Assembly (NCBI RefSeq): GCF_003434305.1
Contig: NZ_QKKX01000030.1
Span: 1-64,000, forward strand
DNA length: 64,000 nucleotides
Direction: 5' to 3'
DNA from: Micromonospora sp. MW-13
GTDB lineage: Bacteria > Actinomycetota > Actinomycetes > Mycobacteriales > Micromonosporaceae
A model generated the notes under the pieces. It made no database searches. It worked only from the letters and a program-made list of their open reading frames with translations, and was not told where the DNA came from. Below are positions 21,094 to 30,945 of the stretch, in pieces. The translations under genes and the position numbers were made by a program. Every line of letters begins with the position of its first letter. Position 1 is the first letter of the stretch.

Positions 21094-22257
21094 TCAGCTC
21101 TCCCGGTCGGTGGCGCGGGGGCCGGTCGTGCCGGCCCGCTCGTCGCCCGGCGACACGTCGGCTGGCGCGTCGCGGTCGGCTGGCGCGTCGTTCCCGGCCG
21201 CCCCGGGATCCGGCGCGGCGGCGTCCGCGGTCGGGTCGGGACCGTCGGGGACGACCCCGGTGTCCCGGTACTCGCGGAACTGTTCCTCGCCCACCACCCG
21301 GTACCCCTCCGGGGCGGTGGCCTGCGCGCCGGCCTCGCGCTCGGACAGGTCGACCTGGGAGACGTCGCCGCCGCCGGCCGGGGCGGGGGCGGGCCCGCCG
21401 ATCGGAACCAGGTACTCCCGGGGGCCACGGACCCGCAGGAAGTAGATCAGCGCGCCGACGAAGACCAGGGCGGCCGTGAAGACGTTGAGCCGGACACCGA
21501 GGATGTGGGTGGCCTCGTCGGTGCGCATCAGCTCGATCCAGAACCGGCCGGCGGTGTAGCCCATCACGTAGAGCGCGAACGCCCGCCCCTTGCCCAGGCG
21601 CAGCTTCCGGTCCAGGACGAGGACCAGGGCGGCGACGCCGATGTTCCACAGCGCCTCGTAGAGGAAGGTCGGGTGGTACAGCCCGGGCAGCAGCACCGGC
21701 TCGCCGTCCACGACCTTCGCGTGACCGGGGTTGCTCGGGTCCATGTCGTGCACCCGCAGCCCCCAGGGCAGGGTCGTCCGGCCGCCGTACAGCTCGTTGT
21801 TGAACCAGTTGCCGAACCGGCCGATGGCCTGGGCCAGCGGCAGCCCCGGGGCGAGCGCGTCGGCCACCACGGCGAACGGGATACCGAGCTGGCGGGCGGC
21901 GATCCAGGCGCCGAGCGCCCCGCCGGCCACCGCGCCCCAGATGCCCAGGCCGCCCTCCCAGATGGCGAACGCCTTGAGCGGCTCACCGCCGGCGCCGAAG
22001 TACTTCTCCGGTGAGGTGATCACGTGGTAGATCCGGGCGCCGATGATGCCGGTCGGCACCGCCCAGACGGCGATGTCGAGCACCGCACCGGGGGCGACGC
22101 CGCGCTGGCGCAGCCGGCGCTCGGTGACCACGCAGGCCACCACGATGCCGGCGATGATGCAGAGCGCGTACGCCCGCAGCGGCAGCGGGCCGAGCTGCCA
22201 GACGGCCGTGCTGGGGCTCGGCAGGGCCGCCTGGGGGATCGTCGAGGCGAGGGTCAC
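21094..22257 (-). CDS. lgt: prolipoprotein diacylglyceryl transferase
   Basis: Predicted protein of 387 aa, an integral membrane enzyme that moves diacylglycerol from phosphatidylglycerol to the lipobox Cys of prolipoproteins. The family signature GRFGNWFNNELYGG (about residues 138-151) is intact, and seven hydrophobic segments fill residues 15-285. The C-terminal 90 residues are an acidic, Pro/Ala-rich disordered tail, common in actinobacterial Lgt and absent in the 290-aa E. coli enzyme. It follows trpA by about 160 bp, the usual actinobacterial order. The GTG start gives VTLASTIPQAALPSPS. LspA, the next enzyme in the pathway, is at 57798. Confidence 0.93.
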   Translation of the reverse strand: MTLASTIPQAALPSPSTAVWQLGPLPLRAYALCIIAGIVVACVVTERRLRQRGVAPGAVLDIAVWAVPTGIIGARIYHVITSPEKYFGAGGEPLKAFAIWEGGLGIWGAVAGGALGAWIAARQLGIPFAVVADALAPGLPLAQAIGRFGNWFNNELYGGRTTLPWGLRVHDMDPSNPGHAKVVDGEPVLLPGLYHPTFLYEALWNIGVAALVLVLDRKLRLGKGRAFALYVMGYTAGRFWIELMRTDEATHILGVRLNVFTAALVFVGALIYFLRVRGPREYLVPIGGPAPAPAGGGDVSQVDLSEREAGAQATAPEGYRVVGEEQFREYRDTGVVPDGPDPTADAAAPDPGAAGNDAPADRDAPADVSPGDERAGTTGPRATDRES

Positions 22258-22418
22258 GGGTGCACACGCTACCGCTGCGCACCGCCGCAGCGGCACCCCG
22301 GTCGGGTGAACCGGCGCGGCTCGTCGGCCCGACGACCCGCGACGTACGGCGGTCGCCCGTTTCCACCGCCCCGCGCCAGCGGTGCGGCAGGCCGCGGCGG
22401 CGCCCGGCAGCCGGGCGG

Positions 22419-23222
22419 TCAGCGACGCGGGTCGCGCACCCCGTCGGCGAGTTCGGCGCTCAGGGTGCGCAGGGCGGCCAGGCCGGCGGCCGGGTCGGGC
22501 GCGTCGAGCAGGCAGCGGACCAGCGCGCTGCCGACGATCACCCCGTCGGCGTACCCGGCGACCGTGCCGGCCTGCGCGCCGGTGCCGACGCCGAGCCCCA
22601 CGCCGACCGGCAGGTCGGTGACCTCGCGCACCCGGGAGACCAGGACGGGGGCCGCGTCGGAGGTCTGCGAACGGGCGCCGGTGACCCCCATGATCGCGGT
22701 GGCGTAGACGAAGCCCCGGCAGTGCTCCACGGTCATCCTCAGCCGCGCGTCGGTGGACGACGGGGAGACCAGGAAGGTGCGGTCCAGCCCGTGCGCGTCC
22801 GAGGCGGCCAGCCACTCGTCGGCCTCGTCCGGGATCAGGTCGGGGGTGATCAGGCCGGTGCCGCCGGCCGCGGCCAGGTCCCGGGCGAACGCGTCGACGC
22901 CGTACTGCTCGATCGGGTTCCAGTAGGTCATGGTGACCACCGGGGCGCCGGTGGCCGCGACCGCCTCGACGATGCGCAGCGTGTCGGCGGTGCGGACGCC
23001 GCCGGTCAGGGCGATGTCGCTGGCCTTCTGGATCACCGGGCCGTCCATCACCGGGTCGGAGTACGGGATCTCCACCTCGATGACGTCCACCCCTGCGGCG
23101 ACCATGGCGGTCATCGCGGCGATGCTGCCCTCGACGGTGGGGAACCCGGCCGGCATGCAGCCGACCAGCACCGCCCGCCCGTCGGCCCGGGCCTTGTCGA
23201 ACGCCACCCCGATCCGGCTCAC
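22419..23222 (-). CDS. trpA: tryptophan synthase alpha subunit
   Basis: Predicted protein of 267 aa that cleaves indole-3-glycerol phosphate to indole and glyceraldehyde 3-phosphate. It is a TIM barrel with the catalytic pair in VIEVEIPYSDPVMDG (Glu and Asp, about residues 47-61) and the phosphate-binding loop GLGVGTGAQ near residue 211. Indole passes to TrpB through an internal tunnel. The GTG start is 4 bp beyond the trpB stop, so the two are cotranslated. Length is normal. Confidence 0.95.
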   Translation of the reverse strand: MSRIGVAFDKARADGRAVLVGCMPAGFPTVEGSIAAMTAMVAAGVDVIEVEIPYSDPVMDGPVIQKASDIALTGGVRTADTLRIVEAVAATGAPVVTMTYWNPIEQYGVDAFARDLAAAGGTGLITPDLIPDEADEWLAASDAHGLDRTFLVSPSSTDARLRMTVEHCRGFVYATAIMGVTGARSQTSDAAPVLVSRVREVTDLPVGVGLGVGTGAQAGTVAGYADGVIVGSALVRCLLDAPDPAAGLAALRTLSAELADGVRDPRR

Positions 23223-23226
23223 GTTC

Positions 23227-24462
23227 TCACTGCTCCTTGTCGAGGATGCCGAAGTACTCGCCGGCGGTGTGCACGTCCTTGTCGCCCCGGCCGGAGAGGT
23301 TGACCACGACGACCGGCTCCCGGCCCAGCTCGGCGGCGAGCCCCGGGGCGATCTTCAGCGCGCCGGCGAGCGCGTGCGCGCTCTCGATCGCCGGGATGAT
23401 CCCCTCGGTGCGGCAGAGCAGCTCGAACGCGGCCATCGCCTCGCGGTCGGTCACCGGCGTGTACGTCGCCCGGCCGCTGTCGTGCAGCCACGCGTGCTCC
23501 GGGCCGACGCCCGGGTAGTCCAGGCCGGCCGAGATCGAGTGCGACTCGATGGTCTGCCCGTCGGCGTTCTGGAGCACGTACGTGCGGGCGCCGTGCAGCA
23601 CACCGGAGGAGCCGCCGGTGATGCTGGCCGCGTGCCGCCCGCTCTCCATGCCCTCGCCGCCGGCCTCGAAGCCGTACAGCCGCACGCCGGGGTCGCCGAC
23701 GAAGGCGTGGAAGATGCCCAGCGCGTTGGAGCCCCCGCCGACGCAGGCCGCGACCGCGTCCGGCAGCGCGCCGGTCAGGTCGAGGCACTGCTGGCGGGCC
23801 TCCTCGCCGATGCCCCGGACGAAGTCCCGGACCATCTCGGGGAACGGGTGCGGGCCGGCGGCGGTGCCGATCAGGTAGTGGGTGTCGTCGACGTTGGCGA
23901 CCCAGTCCCGCATCGCCTCGTTCATCGCGTCCTTGAGGGTGCGCGAACCGGTGGTGACCGGGACGACGGTGGCGCCGAGCATCCGCATCCGGGCCACGTT
24001 GAGCGCCTGCCGCCGCGTGTCCACCTCGCCCATGTAGACCACGCAGTCGAGGTCGAACAGGGCGGCGGCGGTCGCGGTGGCCACGCCGTGCTGGCCGGCG
24101 CCGGTCTCGGCGATCACCCGCCGCTTGCCCATCCGCTTGGTCAGCAGCGCCTGGCCGAGGACGTTGCGCACCTTGTGCGCCCCGGTGTGGTTGAGGTCCT
24201 CCCGCTTGAGCAGCACCCGGGCGCCGATCTTCGCGGAGAACCGCTTCGCCGGGTAGAGCAGCGAGGGGGTGCCGGCGTAGCCGCGCAGCAGCGCGTCGAA
24301 CTCGGCACGGAACGACTCGTCGCCCATCGCCTTGCGGTACGCCGCGTCGAGCTCGTCGAGCGCCGCGACGAGCGCCTCCGGGACGAACCGGCCGCCGAAC
24401 CGGCCGAAGTGACCGGCGGCGTCGGGGACCTGGCCGGCCGGGGCCGGGGCGTTGGCGCTCAT
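23227..24462 (-). CDS. trpB: tryptophan synthase beta subunit
   Basis: Predicted protein of 411 aa that condenses indole with serine to give tryptophan. The PLP-binding Lys is in [10 protein letters not shown] (about residue 98), the general base Glu in ETGAGQHG (about 119-126) and the PLP phosphate loop in GGGSNALG (about 245). This is the standard TrpB1 type that works with TrpA. GGTGTCCTCTC-type sequence precedes the ATG; the Shine-Dalgarno is weak (GAGAGGACACCGCG). It sits between trpC and trpA. Confidence 0.95.
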   Translation of the reverse strand: MSANAPAPAGQVPDAAGHFGRFGGRFVPEALVAALDELDAAYRKAMGDESFRAEFDALLRGYAGTPSLLYPAKRFSAKIGARVLLKREDLNHTGAHKVRNVLGQALLTKRMGKRRVIAETGAGQHGVATATAAALFDLDCVVYMGEVDTRRQALNVARMRMLGATVVPVTTGSRTLKDAMNEAMRDWVANVDDTHYLIGTAAGPHPFPEMVRDFVRGIGEEARQQCLDLTGALPDAVAACVGGGSNALGIFHAFVGDPGVRLYGFEAGGEGMESGRHAASITGGSSGVLHGARTYVLQNADGQTIESHSISAGLDYPGVGPEHAWLHDSGRATYTPVTDREAMAAFELLCRTEGIIPAIESAHALAGALKIAPGLAAELGREPVVVVNLSGRGDKDVHTAGEYFGILDKEQ

Positions 24463-24503
24463 CGCGGTGTCCTCTCGCTGCTGCTTCTCGCCCCCGGCGC
24501 GGG

Positions 24504-25394
24504 TCAGCGCACCGGGCGGGGCGTGGCCGGGTGGTTGCCGGCGTTGACCAGTCCGGCCACCGCCTCGCGGGGGCTGTTCTGGGTGACCAGGCCCTCGCCG
24601 ACCAGCACGGCGTCGGCGCCGGCCGAGGCGTACCGGATCAGGTCGTGCGGCCCGCGCACGCCGGACTCGGCGATCTTGACGACGCTGCTGGGCAGGCCGG
24701 GGGCGATCCGTTCGAACACCGAGCGGTCGACCTCCAGCGTACGCAGGTCACGGGCGTTGACCCCGATCACCTGGGCGCCGGCCTCCAGGGCCCGGTCGGC
24801 CTCCTCCTCGGTGTGCACCTCGACCAGCGCGGTCATCCCGAGGGACTCGATCCGCTCCAGCAGCCCGACCAGGGCGTTCTGCTCCAGCGCGGCGACGATC
24901 AGCAGGACCAGGTCGGCGCCGTGCGCGCGGGCCTCGTGCACCTGGTAGCTGGAGACCACGAAGTCCTTGCGCAGCACGGGGACCTTCACCGCGGCCCGGA
25001 CGGCGGCCAGGTCGTCCAGCGACCCGCCGAACCAGCGCCCCTCGGTGAGCACGCTGATCGCCCGGGCGCCACCGGCCGCGTACTCGGCGGCCAGCTCGGC
25101 CGGGTCGGCGATCTCGGCCAACTGTCCCCTGGACGGCGACGAGCGCTTCACCTCGGCGATCACGGCCACGCCGGGCCGGCGCAGGGCCGCGTACGCGTCC
25201 AGCGGCGGGGGCGCGGCGGCGGCCAGCTCGCGGATCCGCTCCAGCGGAACCTGCTCCTGCCGCCGGGCGACGTCCTCGCGGACACCGGCCAGGATCTCGT
25301 CGAGCACGCTTCCGGACGCCGCCGGACCGGCCCCGTCCCCCTCCGCGTGCGCATGGTCAGCAGTCACCAACGGACTCCCCTCTCCGGGTGTCAT
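24504..25394 (-). CDS. trpC: indole-3-glycerol-phosphate synthase
   Basis: Predicted protein of 296 aa that closes the indole ring from CdRP. The TIM-barrel motifs are present: [11 protein letters not shown] with the catalytic Lys (about residue 84), [11 protein letters not shown] (about 144) and [10 protein letters not shown] (about 242). Two starts compete. The ATG at 25394 has TAGCAT 6 nt upstream and would be leaderless; a GTG at 25367 has GGGGAG 8 nt upstream. The first fits the pattern seen at several other genes here and is used. It is the first gene of trpC-trpB-trpA-lgt; trpE is in a separate unit and no trpF is present. Confidence 0.93.
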   Translation of the reverse strand: MTPGEGSPLVTADHAHAEGDGAGPAASGSVLDEILAGVREDVARRQEQVPLERIRELAAAAPPPLDAYAALRRPGVAVIAEVKRSSPSRGQLAEIADPAELAAEYAAGGARAISVLTEGRWFGGSLDDLAAVRAAVKVPVLRKDFVVSSYQVHEARAHGADLVLLIVAALEQNALVGLLERIESLGMTALVEVHTEEEADRALEAGAQVIGVNARDLRTLEVDRSVFERIAPGLPSSVVKIAESGVRGPHDLIRYASAGADAVLVGEGLVTQNSPREAVAGLVNAGNHPATPRPVR

Positions 25395-25830
25395 GGGCCG
25401 ATGCTAGGGGGCGCCACCTGGGACCGGGTGCCGGGGGTATGGCGCTCCTCACGAGATGGGCTGCGGCATAATGCCCGACTTCCGGTGAACGCCACATCAC
25501 GCAGCGCGACCGTCCCCATCGATCGCGGTGACCCCGCGGCCGGCACGTTCGCCGGTCGGCCCATCGACGGGTACCCATTCTCATTCGACCATTGTCGGGC
25601 CGCGCCCACGCGCCGCGCATCTCGGTCAGTGCTGTGACGAAGGTCAAGGCGGAACGGCCCTTTCCAGGTCGCCGGCCCCGCAGGACAGTTGACGTGCCGG
25701 TGACCGGGGCGAAACGTGGGCCGGGCATCGTCTTTCTCGGGCAGACTCGATGACGCGCCTGCCCGGGCCGCCGGACGGCGCGGCGACGCGCGGCCCGAAA
25801 CCGTCGGAACGATCCTCGTGCGGGGTGACC
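25395..25830. other. 436-bp noncoding gap between trpC and the next gene
   Basis: Apart from the trpC -10 element no gene is supported here. It holds a short palindrome GGCATAATGCC near 25466-25476 and a TTGACG at about 25690 with no good -10 partner. No Trp-rich leader peptide or attenuator-like pair of hairpins was found on either strand. Confidence 0.4.
25401..25406 (-). promoter_or_regulatory. -10 element for a leaderless trpC transcript
   Basis: TAGCAT on the minus strand matches the actinobacterial TAnnnT -10 hexamer and ends 6 nt before the trpC ATG, so the first transcribed base would be at or next to the start codon. No recognisable -35 is seen. Confidence 0.4.
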
Positions 25831-26088
25831 ATGAGCAACACCGAGCCCAACCCGGCCCTCGGACTGACCACCATCTCCCGTACCGTCGCGTCGCTCGCTG
25901 TCGGGGTGGTGCACACCCTGGAGCGCGCCGTGGTGGGGGACGGCCGGGTCCGCACCGCGCGCGGCAACGCCTGGGAGGCGGTCTGCGCCGACCGGGCCCG
26001 CGCCGACCAGCGCGCCGAGCTGGACCGCCTGGTGGCCGAGCTGGCCGCCGCCCGGGCCACCGTCCGCGACCGCCAGCCGGTCGGCTGA
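25831..26088 (+). CDS. small conserved-looking hypothetical protein
   Basis: Predicted protein of 85 aa, the only plus-strand gene inside the trp region. It starts MSNTEPNPALGLTTISRT, has a short hydrophobic segment (VASLAVGVVHTLERAVVG) and ends in a charged helix (RARADQRAELDRLVAELAAA) likely to form a coiled coil. GGGGTG lies just before the ATG. It converges on the Trp-associated membrane protein gene, leaving only 7 bp between stops. Function unknown. It separates trpC from trpE, which are normally neighbours in this group. Confidence 0.5.
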   Translation: MSNTEPNPALGLTTISRTVASLAVGVVHTLERAVVGDGRVRTARGNAWEAVCADRARADQRAELDRLVAELAAARATVRDRQPVG

Positions 26089-26095
26089 CCGCCCG

Positions 26096-26716
26096 TCAGC
26101 CGGCCGTCGGGTCCTCGCCGCGATCCAGCGCGTCCCACGCCTCGGTGGTGCGCCGCCCGGTGACCGGGCCGGCCGCCGCGCGCCCCGGCTCGGCGCCGAC
26201 CCGCCGGGCCGGCCGCTCGTAGCGGGCCCCCATCGCCGGCCAGCCCGCGCCGCGCAGCGCGGTGAGCGCCCCACCGGCGCCGGCGAGCAGCCCGCCGACC
26301 AGGCAGAGCGCCGGCCACTGCCGGCTGACCTCGCCGTCGAACGCGGCGACCAGCCCGTATCCGCCGCCGGCCGCCACGGCCGCGCCGAGCGCCAGCAGCA
26401 GCGCGCCGACGAGCCGGCGCAACGCACCCCGGGTGGCCAGCACCGCGCCGCCGCCAGCCAGCCCGACCACGGCCAGCGCCGACAGCCAGGGCAGCAGCCC
26501 CGCCCCGGTGCGTGCCTCGCGCACCGGGGGCAGCGGCGTGGGCCGGACGGTCAGCTCGACCGACCAGGTGCGGGTCGACGCCCACAGCGCCAGGCCCGCC
26601 CCGGCCAGGCAGAGCAGCACCGCGTACGTCATCTCGCGCCGGCGCCGCGCGGCCGGCGCGCCGGGGGTGTCCCCGCCGGGCCCCGCGGTGGTCGGGTCGA
26701 TCGCCGGGCCGGTCAC
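26096..26716 (-). CDS. Trp biosynthesis-associated membrane protein
   Basis: Predicted protein of 206 aa with four hydrophobic segments: MTYAVLLCLAGAGLALWAS, LLPWLSALAVVGLAGGGAVL, LVGALLLALGAAVAAGGGYG and LCLVGGLLAGAGGALTAL. This topology and its place directly after trpE match the actinobacterial Trp_oprn_chp family (TIGR02234-like), whose role is unknown. The GTG start overlaps the trpE stop in a GTGA arrangement, so it is translationally coupled. A later ATG (about 26632) would drop the disordered N-terminal 28 residues. The C-terminus is a charged cytoplasmic tail. Confidence 0.8.
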   Translation of the reverse strand: MTGPAIDPTTAGPGGDTPGAPAARRRREMTYAVLLCLAGAGLALWASTRTWSVELTVRPTPLPPVREARTGAGLLPWLSALAVVGLAGGGAVLATRGALRRLVGALLLALGAAVAAGGGYGLVAAFDGEVSRQWPALCLVGGLLAGAGGALTALRGAGWPAMGARYERPARRVGAEPGRAAAGPVTGRRTTEAWDALDRGEDPTAG

Positions 26717-28266
26717 CGGGCCGGCCGGAGGGTCTCGGCAGCGGCGATGGCGGCCAGCACGGCGGCGGCCTTGTTCCGGGTCTCCTGGTCCTCGGCGGCC
26801 GGGTCGGAGTCGGCCACCACTCCGGCGCCGGCCTGCACGTACGCCCGGCCGTCGCGGATCAGCGCGGTGCGGATGGCGATCGCCATGTCCAGGTCGCCGC
26901 CGAAGCCGAAGTACCCGACGGTGCCGCCGTACGGGCCGCGCCGGACCGGCTCCAGCTCCTCGATGATCTCCATGGCCCGGACCTTCGGCGCCCCGGACAG
27001 GGTGCCGGCCGGGAAGGTCGCCGCGAGCGCGTCGAAGGCCGACCGGTCCTCCCGCAGGGTGCCGACCACGGTCGAGACGATGTGCATGACGTGGCTGTAC
27101 CGCTCGATGGTGGCGAACTCGGGCACCTCGACGGTGCCCGGCCGGCAGACCCGGCCCAGGTCGTTGCGGCCCAGGTCGACCAGCATCACGTGCTCGGAGC
27201 GCTCCTTCGGGTCGGCGAGCAGCTCGGCGGCGAGCCGGGCGTCCGCCTCCGGGGTGCCGCCGCGCGGACGGGTGCCGGCGATCGGGTGCAGCAGGGCCCG
27301 GCGCTGCCCGTCCGGGCCGGTGCTCACCTTCAGGTGCGCCTCCGGCGACGAGCCGACGATGTCGAAGCCGTCGAAGCGCAGCAGGTACATGTAGGGGCTG
27401 GGGTTGGTGGTGCGCAGCACCCGGTAGATGTCCAGCGGGTCGGCGTGGGTCGGCCGCTCGAAGCGCTGGGCGAGCACGATCTGGAAGCACTCGCCGGCCC
27501 GGATCGCCTCCTTGGCCGCCTCGACGGCCTTCGGGTAACCACCCTCCTCGGTGCGGCTGGTCACGTCGCCGACCGCCGGCCGGTCGACCGTGGAGATCAT
27601 CGGCGGGATGGGCCGGGACAGCGCGGTGGTCATCGCGTCCAGCCGCCCCACCGCGTGGTGGTACGCGGCGGCGACCAGGGCGTCGCGGTCCGGCTCGTCC
27701 GGCGGCGGGAGCACCGCGTTGGCGATCAGGATCGCCGAGCCGTCGTAGTGGTCGAGGACCACCAGGTCGGTGGCCAGCATCATGCCCAGCTCGGGCACGC
27801 CGAGGTCGTCCTCGGTCAGCTCGGGCAGCCGCTCGATGCGGCGGATCAGGTCGTATCCCAGGTAGCCGACCATGCCGCCGGTGAGCGGCGGCATGCCGCT
27901 GGCCGGGTCCCAGGCCGGGCCGGCGAGGGCGTCGACCGTCTCGCGCAGCACCCGGACCGGGTCGCCCCCGGTGGGCAGTCCGGTGGGCGGCTGGCCGGTC
28001 CAGTGGGCGGCCCCGTCCCGCTCGGTGAGCGTCGCGCCGCTGCGCACCCCGATGAACGAGTACCGCGACCAGGCCGAACCGGCGGGGCCGGCGCCCTGCT
28101 CGGCGGACTCCAGCAGGAACGTGCCCGGCCCGCCGGCCAGCTTCCGGTACACCCCGACCGGGGTCTCCGCGTCGGCGAGCAGCCGGCGGACGACCGGGAC
28201 GACCCGCCAGCGGGCCGCCAGGTCGGTGAAGGATGCCTGGTCCGGGCTGACGGAGCCGTCGGTCAT
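26713..28266 (-). CDS. trpE: anthranilate synthase component I
   Basis: Predicted protein of 517 aa that makes anthranilate from chorismate, using ammonia from a separate amidotransferase (not in this window). The chorismate-binding core carries [24 protein letters not shown] and the signature [16 protein letters not shown] (about residues 420-435). LLESAEQG near residue 51 corresponds to the LxES tryptophan-binding site, so feedback inhibition is likely. Its ATG overlaps the stop of the NTase-HisI gene by 4 bp (ATGA), with GGAG about 7 nt upstream. No attenuator can precede it, because the upstream gene is coding right up to its start. Confidence 0.95.
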   Translation of the reverse strand: MTDGSVSPDQASFTDLAARWRVVPVVRRLLADAETPVGVYRKLAGGPGTFLLESAEQGAGPAGSAWSRYSFIGVRSGATLTERDGAAHWTGQPPTGLPTGGDPVRVLRETVDALAGPAWDPASGMPPLTGGMVGYLGYDLIRRIERLPELTEDDLGVPELGMMLATDLVVLDHYDGSAILIANAVLPPPDEPDRDALVAAAYHHAVGRLDAMTTALSRPIPPMISTVDRPAVGDVTSRTEEGGYPKAVEAAKEAIRAGECFQIVLAQRFERPTHADPLDIYRVLRTTNPSPYMYLLRFDGFDIVGSSPEAHLKVSTGPDGQRRALLHPIAGTRPRGGTPEADARLAAELLADPKERSEHVMLVDLGRNDLGRVCRPGTVEVPEFATIERYSHVMHIVSTVVGTLREDRSAFDALAATFPAGTLSGAPKVRAMEIIEELEPVRRGPYGGTVGYFGFGGDLDMAIAIRTALIRDGRAYVQAGAGVVADSDPAAEDQETRNKAAAVLAAIAAAETLRPAR

Positions 28267-29603
28267 GAGGGGTCTCCAGGTGCGGAGGTGACCGGCAGCT
28301 CGGTGAAGAAGCAGGTCCGCTCGCCGGTGTGGCAGGCCGGACCCACCTGCTCGACGCTGACCAGCAGCGCGTCGCCGTCACAGTCGAGGGCGACGGAGCG
28401 GACGTGCTGGTGGTGGCCGGAGGTGGCGCCCTTGACCCAGTACTCCTGGCGGCTGCGCGACCAGTAGGTGGCCCGGCCGGTGGTGAGGGTGCGGTGCAGC
28501 GCCTCGTCGTCCATCCAGGCGACCATCAGCACCTCGCCCGTGTCGTGCTGGCGGACCACGGCGGCGACCAGGCCGTCGGGGTTGCGGCGCAGCCGGGCGG
28601 CGACGGCCGGGTCGAGCCGGGACGGGCGGGCCGGCCCACCGGCCGCCGACGGGTTCGCAGGGGCGTTGGCGCCGGTCGTCGGCGCGTCAGGTACGGGCAC
28701 AGTGACCCATTGTCCCGCACGCGGAGCGGGCACCGGCGACGGCTCCCGCCGCGGCCGTGGTGCGGCCGTCGCGACGCCGGTGAGCTGGACGAGGTAGCGG
28801 TCCAGCCGCCCGTCGAAGAGGGCGTCGGCCAGGTCCGCGCCGGCCACCGCGGCGATCTCGTCGGCGTACGGGCGGACCAGCGGGACGGTGCCGGTGACCA
28901 GCCGCCCGGCGGCGGCCCAGAGGGCTCCGGTGGAGCCGGGGCGCACGCCGAGGCAGAGCAGCATGTCGTCGCGGTACCCGGGCGGGGCGACCGGCAGGTC
29001 GAGGGCGGCGGTGAACGCGGCCCGCCGGGACACCACCCGCACCGACGGGTTGGCCAGCCGGAGCACGGACGGGCAGAGCCGGGCCAGGTCGGCGGCGGCG
29101 AGCCGGACGCCGAGGTGGTCCTCCCGGGCCCGGGCCCCGGCGACCTTACCGAGAGTGGCGATCAGCTCCTCCAACCGCGGCTCGTCGGCGGGCTGGCAGA
29201 GCACCGTCAGGTCGATCCGGTCGCGCCAGTGCTCGTCGGCCCACACCAGCCGGGCGGGCGCGGTGACCGGCAGCCCGAACGCCCAGTCGGCCGGCTGGGC
29301 CAGCCGGGCCAGCCAGGAGCGGACGTCCCGGACCGCCACCGAGACGTGGGTCAGCCGACCGCCGGATTCGGCCAGGTAGGCCCGGCGGGCCGCGTACGGG
29401 GCGTTGATCGGCGGGGCGGCCGTCCGGGGCGGCGCACCGTCGGTGACGAGCACGTCGAGGTCGACGTCGCTGTGTGCCGTGGCGGCCCGCCGGGCGTGGC
29501 TGCCGCGCAGCAGGATGCCGACGACGGGTCGCTCGGCCGCCTGCCGCAGCCGGGCGGCCCAGTCGTCGAGGAACCCGCCTTCAGGTGACGCAGCGTGACC
29601 CAC
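28263..29603 (-). CDS. hisI: nucleotidyltransferase-like / phosphoribosyl-AMP cyclohydrolase fusion
   Basis: One open frame of 446 aa encodes two proteins' worth of sequence. Residues about 10-300 are a nucleotidyltransferase-superfamily domain: [20 protein letters not shown] (residues 30-49) is the GS...SDxD signature. After a Pro-rich linker (about 285-330), residues 325-446 are HisI, which opens the ring of phosphoribosyl-AMP in histidine synthesis: metal-binding CDGDALL and HTGERTCFF near the end, and [11 protein letters not shown]. HisI alone is usually about 120-140 aa. There is no stop between the halves, so the NTase must be made as a fusion. A GTG at about residue 304 could also give free HisI, but its ribosome-binding site is poor. 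It precedes trpE with a 4-bp overlap. Confidence 0.85.
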   Translation of the reverse strand: MGHAASPEGGFLDDWAARLRQAAERPVVGILLRGSHARRAATAHSDVDLDVLVTDGAPPRTAAPPINAPYAARRAYLAESGGRLTHVSVAVRDVRSWLARLAQPADWAFGLPVTAPARLVWADEHWRDRIDLTVLCQPADEPRLEELIATLGKVAGARAREDHLGVRLAAADLARLCPSVLRLANPSVRVVSRRAAFTAALDLPVAPPGYRDDMLLCLGVRPGSTGALWAAAGRLVTGTVPLVRPYADEIAAVAGADLADALFDGRLDRYLVQLTGVATAAPRPRREPSPVPAPRAGQWVTVPVPDAPTTGANAPANPSAAGGPARPSRLDPAVAARLRRNPDGLVAAVVRQHDTGEVLMVAWMDDEALHRTLTTGRATYWSRSRQEYWVKGATSGHHQHVRSVALDCDGDALLVSVEQVGPACHTGERTCFFTELPVTSAPGDPS

Positions 29604-29691
29604 CGCGCCATCGTGCCGTACGCCCGATCAGGGCGCAATGCCCGATGCCGGACCGGCTGTCCGGTCCGAAGGCTAGTGCCCGGTCCGAAGG

Positions 29692-30696
29692 CTAGTGCCC
29701 GACGGTTCTCATTCCTGCCTCAGGGTACCTTTCGCCGGCGGCGGCGCCCGGCGGGACCGCCTCACTCAGCCGGGCCAGTTGCTCGGCGCCGAGCCGCAGG
29801 TCGGCCGCGGCGGCGTTCTCCTCCAGGTAGCGGACCCGCTTGGTGCCGGGAATGGGCAGGATGTCCTCGCCCTGGGCCAGCAGCCAGGCCAGCGCGGCCT
29901 GGGCCGGGGTGCAGCCGGCCTCGGCGGCGACCGCCCGGACCTCGTCGACCAGCCTCAGGTTGGCGTCGAGGTTGCCCTCGGCGAACCGGGGCGCCCCGGC
30001 CCGCCAGTCACCGTCGGCGAGCTGGTCGCGGCGGGTGATCGCCCCGGTGAGCAGGCCCCGGCCCACCGGCGAGTACGCCACCAGCGCCACCCCCAGTTCC
30101 CGGCAGGTGGCCAGCATCTCGCCCTCGACGTCCCGGGTGAACAGCGAGTACTCCATCTGCACGGCGGCCACCGGGTGCACGGCGTGCGCCGCCCGCAGGG
30201 TCGCCGGGTTCACCTCGGACAGCCCGATCAGCCGGACCTTGCCGGCCGCCACCAGGTCGGCCAGCGCCCCGACGGTCTCCTCGATCGGGGTGTCCGGGTT
30301 GCGCCGGTGCAGGTAGTACAGGTCGATGGCGGCCACCCCGAGCCGGCTCAGCGACGCGTCGCAGGCCTGGCGGGCCCAGGCGGCGCTGCTGTCGACGTAC
30401 GCCCCGGGGGTCCCGGTGCCGCCGACGGAGCCGCCGCTGGTGCGGTTGCCGAACTTGGTGGCCAGGAAGACCTCGTCGCGGCGCTGCCGGAGCACCGGGG
30501 CGAGCAGCCGCTCGTTGGCGCCCTGGCCGTAGATGTCGGCGGTGTCGAGGTGGTTCACCCCGAGGTCCAGGGCCCGGTGCAGGGTCCGGGTCGACTCGGC
30601 GTCGTCCGCGCCGCCGTACGCGAAGCTCATCCCCATGCAGCCGAGACCGATCGCCGAGACCTCCGGCCCGTGCGCCCCCACCCGTCGACGCCTCAT
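29692..30696 (-). CDS. aldo/keto reductase
   Basis: Predicted protein of 334 aa, an NADPH-dependent (beta/alpha)8-barrel oxidoreductase. The AKR tetrad is visible: Asp and Tyr in [14 protein letters not shown] (about residues 49-62), Lys in FLATKFGN (about 78-85) and His in [10 protein letters not shown] (about 127-136). The cofactor-binding C-terminal region contains [13 protein letters not shown]. It resembles the YajO/general stress protein 69 group. Its ATG overlaps the stop of a MerR-like remnant (ATGA), so the original operon was regulator-then-reductase. Natural substrate unknown. Confidence 0.88.
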   Translation of the reverse strand: MRRRRVGAHGPEVSAIGLGCMGMSFAYGGADDAESTRTLHRALDLGVNHLDTADIYGQGANERLLAPVLRQRRDEVFLATKFGNRTSGGSVGGTGTPGAYVDSSAAWARQACDASLSRLGVAAIDLYYLHRRNPDTPIEETVGALADLVAAGKVRLIGLSEVNPATLRAAHAVHPVAAVQMEYSLFTRDVEGEMLATCRELGVALVAYSPVGRGLLTGAITRRDQLADGDWRAGAPRFAEGNLDANLRLVDEVRAVAAEAGCTPAQAALAWLLAQGEDILPIPGTKRVRYLEENAAAADLRLGAEQLARLSEAVPPGAAAGERYPEAGMRTVGH

Positions 30697-30920
30697 CCGC
30701 AGCCCTCCGTCCGCTGGTACATGTCGATCTTGTAGTTGAGCACCTCGAGGTCCTCCTCCAGTTCGCCGATCTGCCTCAGTACCCGGGCCCGGTGCGCCTC
30801 GAACAACGCCCGGCGGGCACCCCGCGTCCGGTCGCCCTGCCGGGCCAGTTCCGCGTAGCGAGCGCGCTCGAAGTCAACCCCGTTGTGACCCGGGAAGAAT
30901 TCATCTAGCGTTGATTTCAT
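30693..30920 (-). pseudogene. truncated MerR-family regulator (C-terminal remnant)
   Basis: The 75 codons match the end of MerR regulators that control aldo/keto reductases: [20 protein letters not shown] is the coiled-coil dimerisation helix and [11 protein letters not shown] is the typical tail. The N-terminal DNA-binding domain of about 60 residues is missing. Its place is taken by the divergent ABC transporter start at 30946. The remaining ATG at 30920 lies inside a palindrome and has no clear ribosome-binding site. A deletion or insertion at about 30920 probably removed the front of the gene. A small dimerisation-only protein cannot be excluded. Confidence 0.6.
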
Positions 30921-30934
30921 AGGGCGATGAGATC
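30913..30934. promoter_or_regulatory. palindromic operator before the ABC-TetR operon
   Basis: GATTTCAT and ATGAGATC (7 of 8 bases complementary) flank 6 nt, making a 22-bp palindrome just before the GGAGG of the ABC ATPase gene. Length, symmetry and place suit the binding site of the TetR protein encoded as the third gene of the operon. Confidence 0.5.
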
Positions 30935-30945
30935 CGGAGGTGACG

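Noticed and set aside
25395..25830. Trp attenuator or leader peptide upstream of trpC
   Set aside because: No short frame with tandem Trp codons and no pair of competing hairpins was seen; a leaderless start at the trpC ATG leaves no room for a leader.
28263..28770. hisI as a separate gene with its own start
   Set aside because: A GTG near residue 304 is possible but has a poor ribosome-binding site, and the NTase frame has no stop before it, so the fusion is annotated and the internal start is only mentioned.
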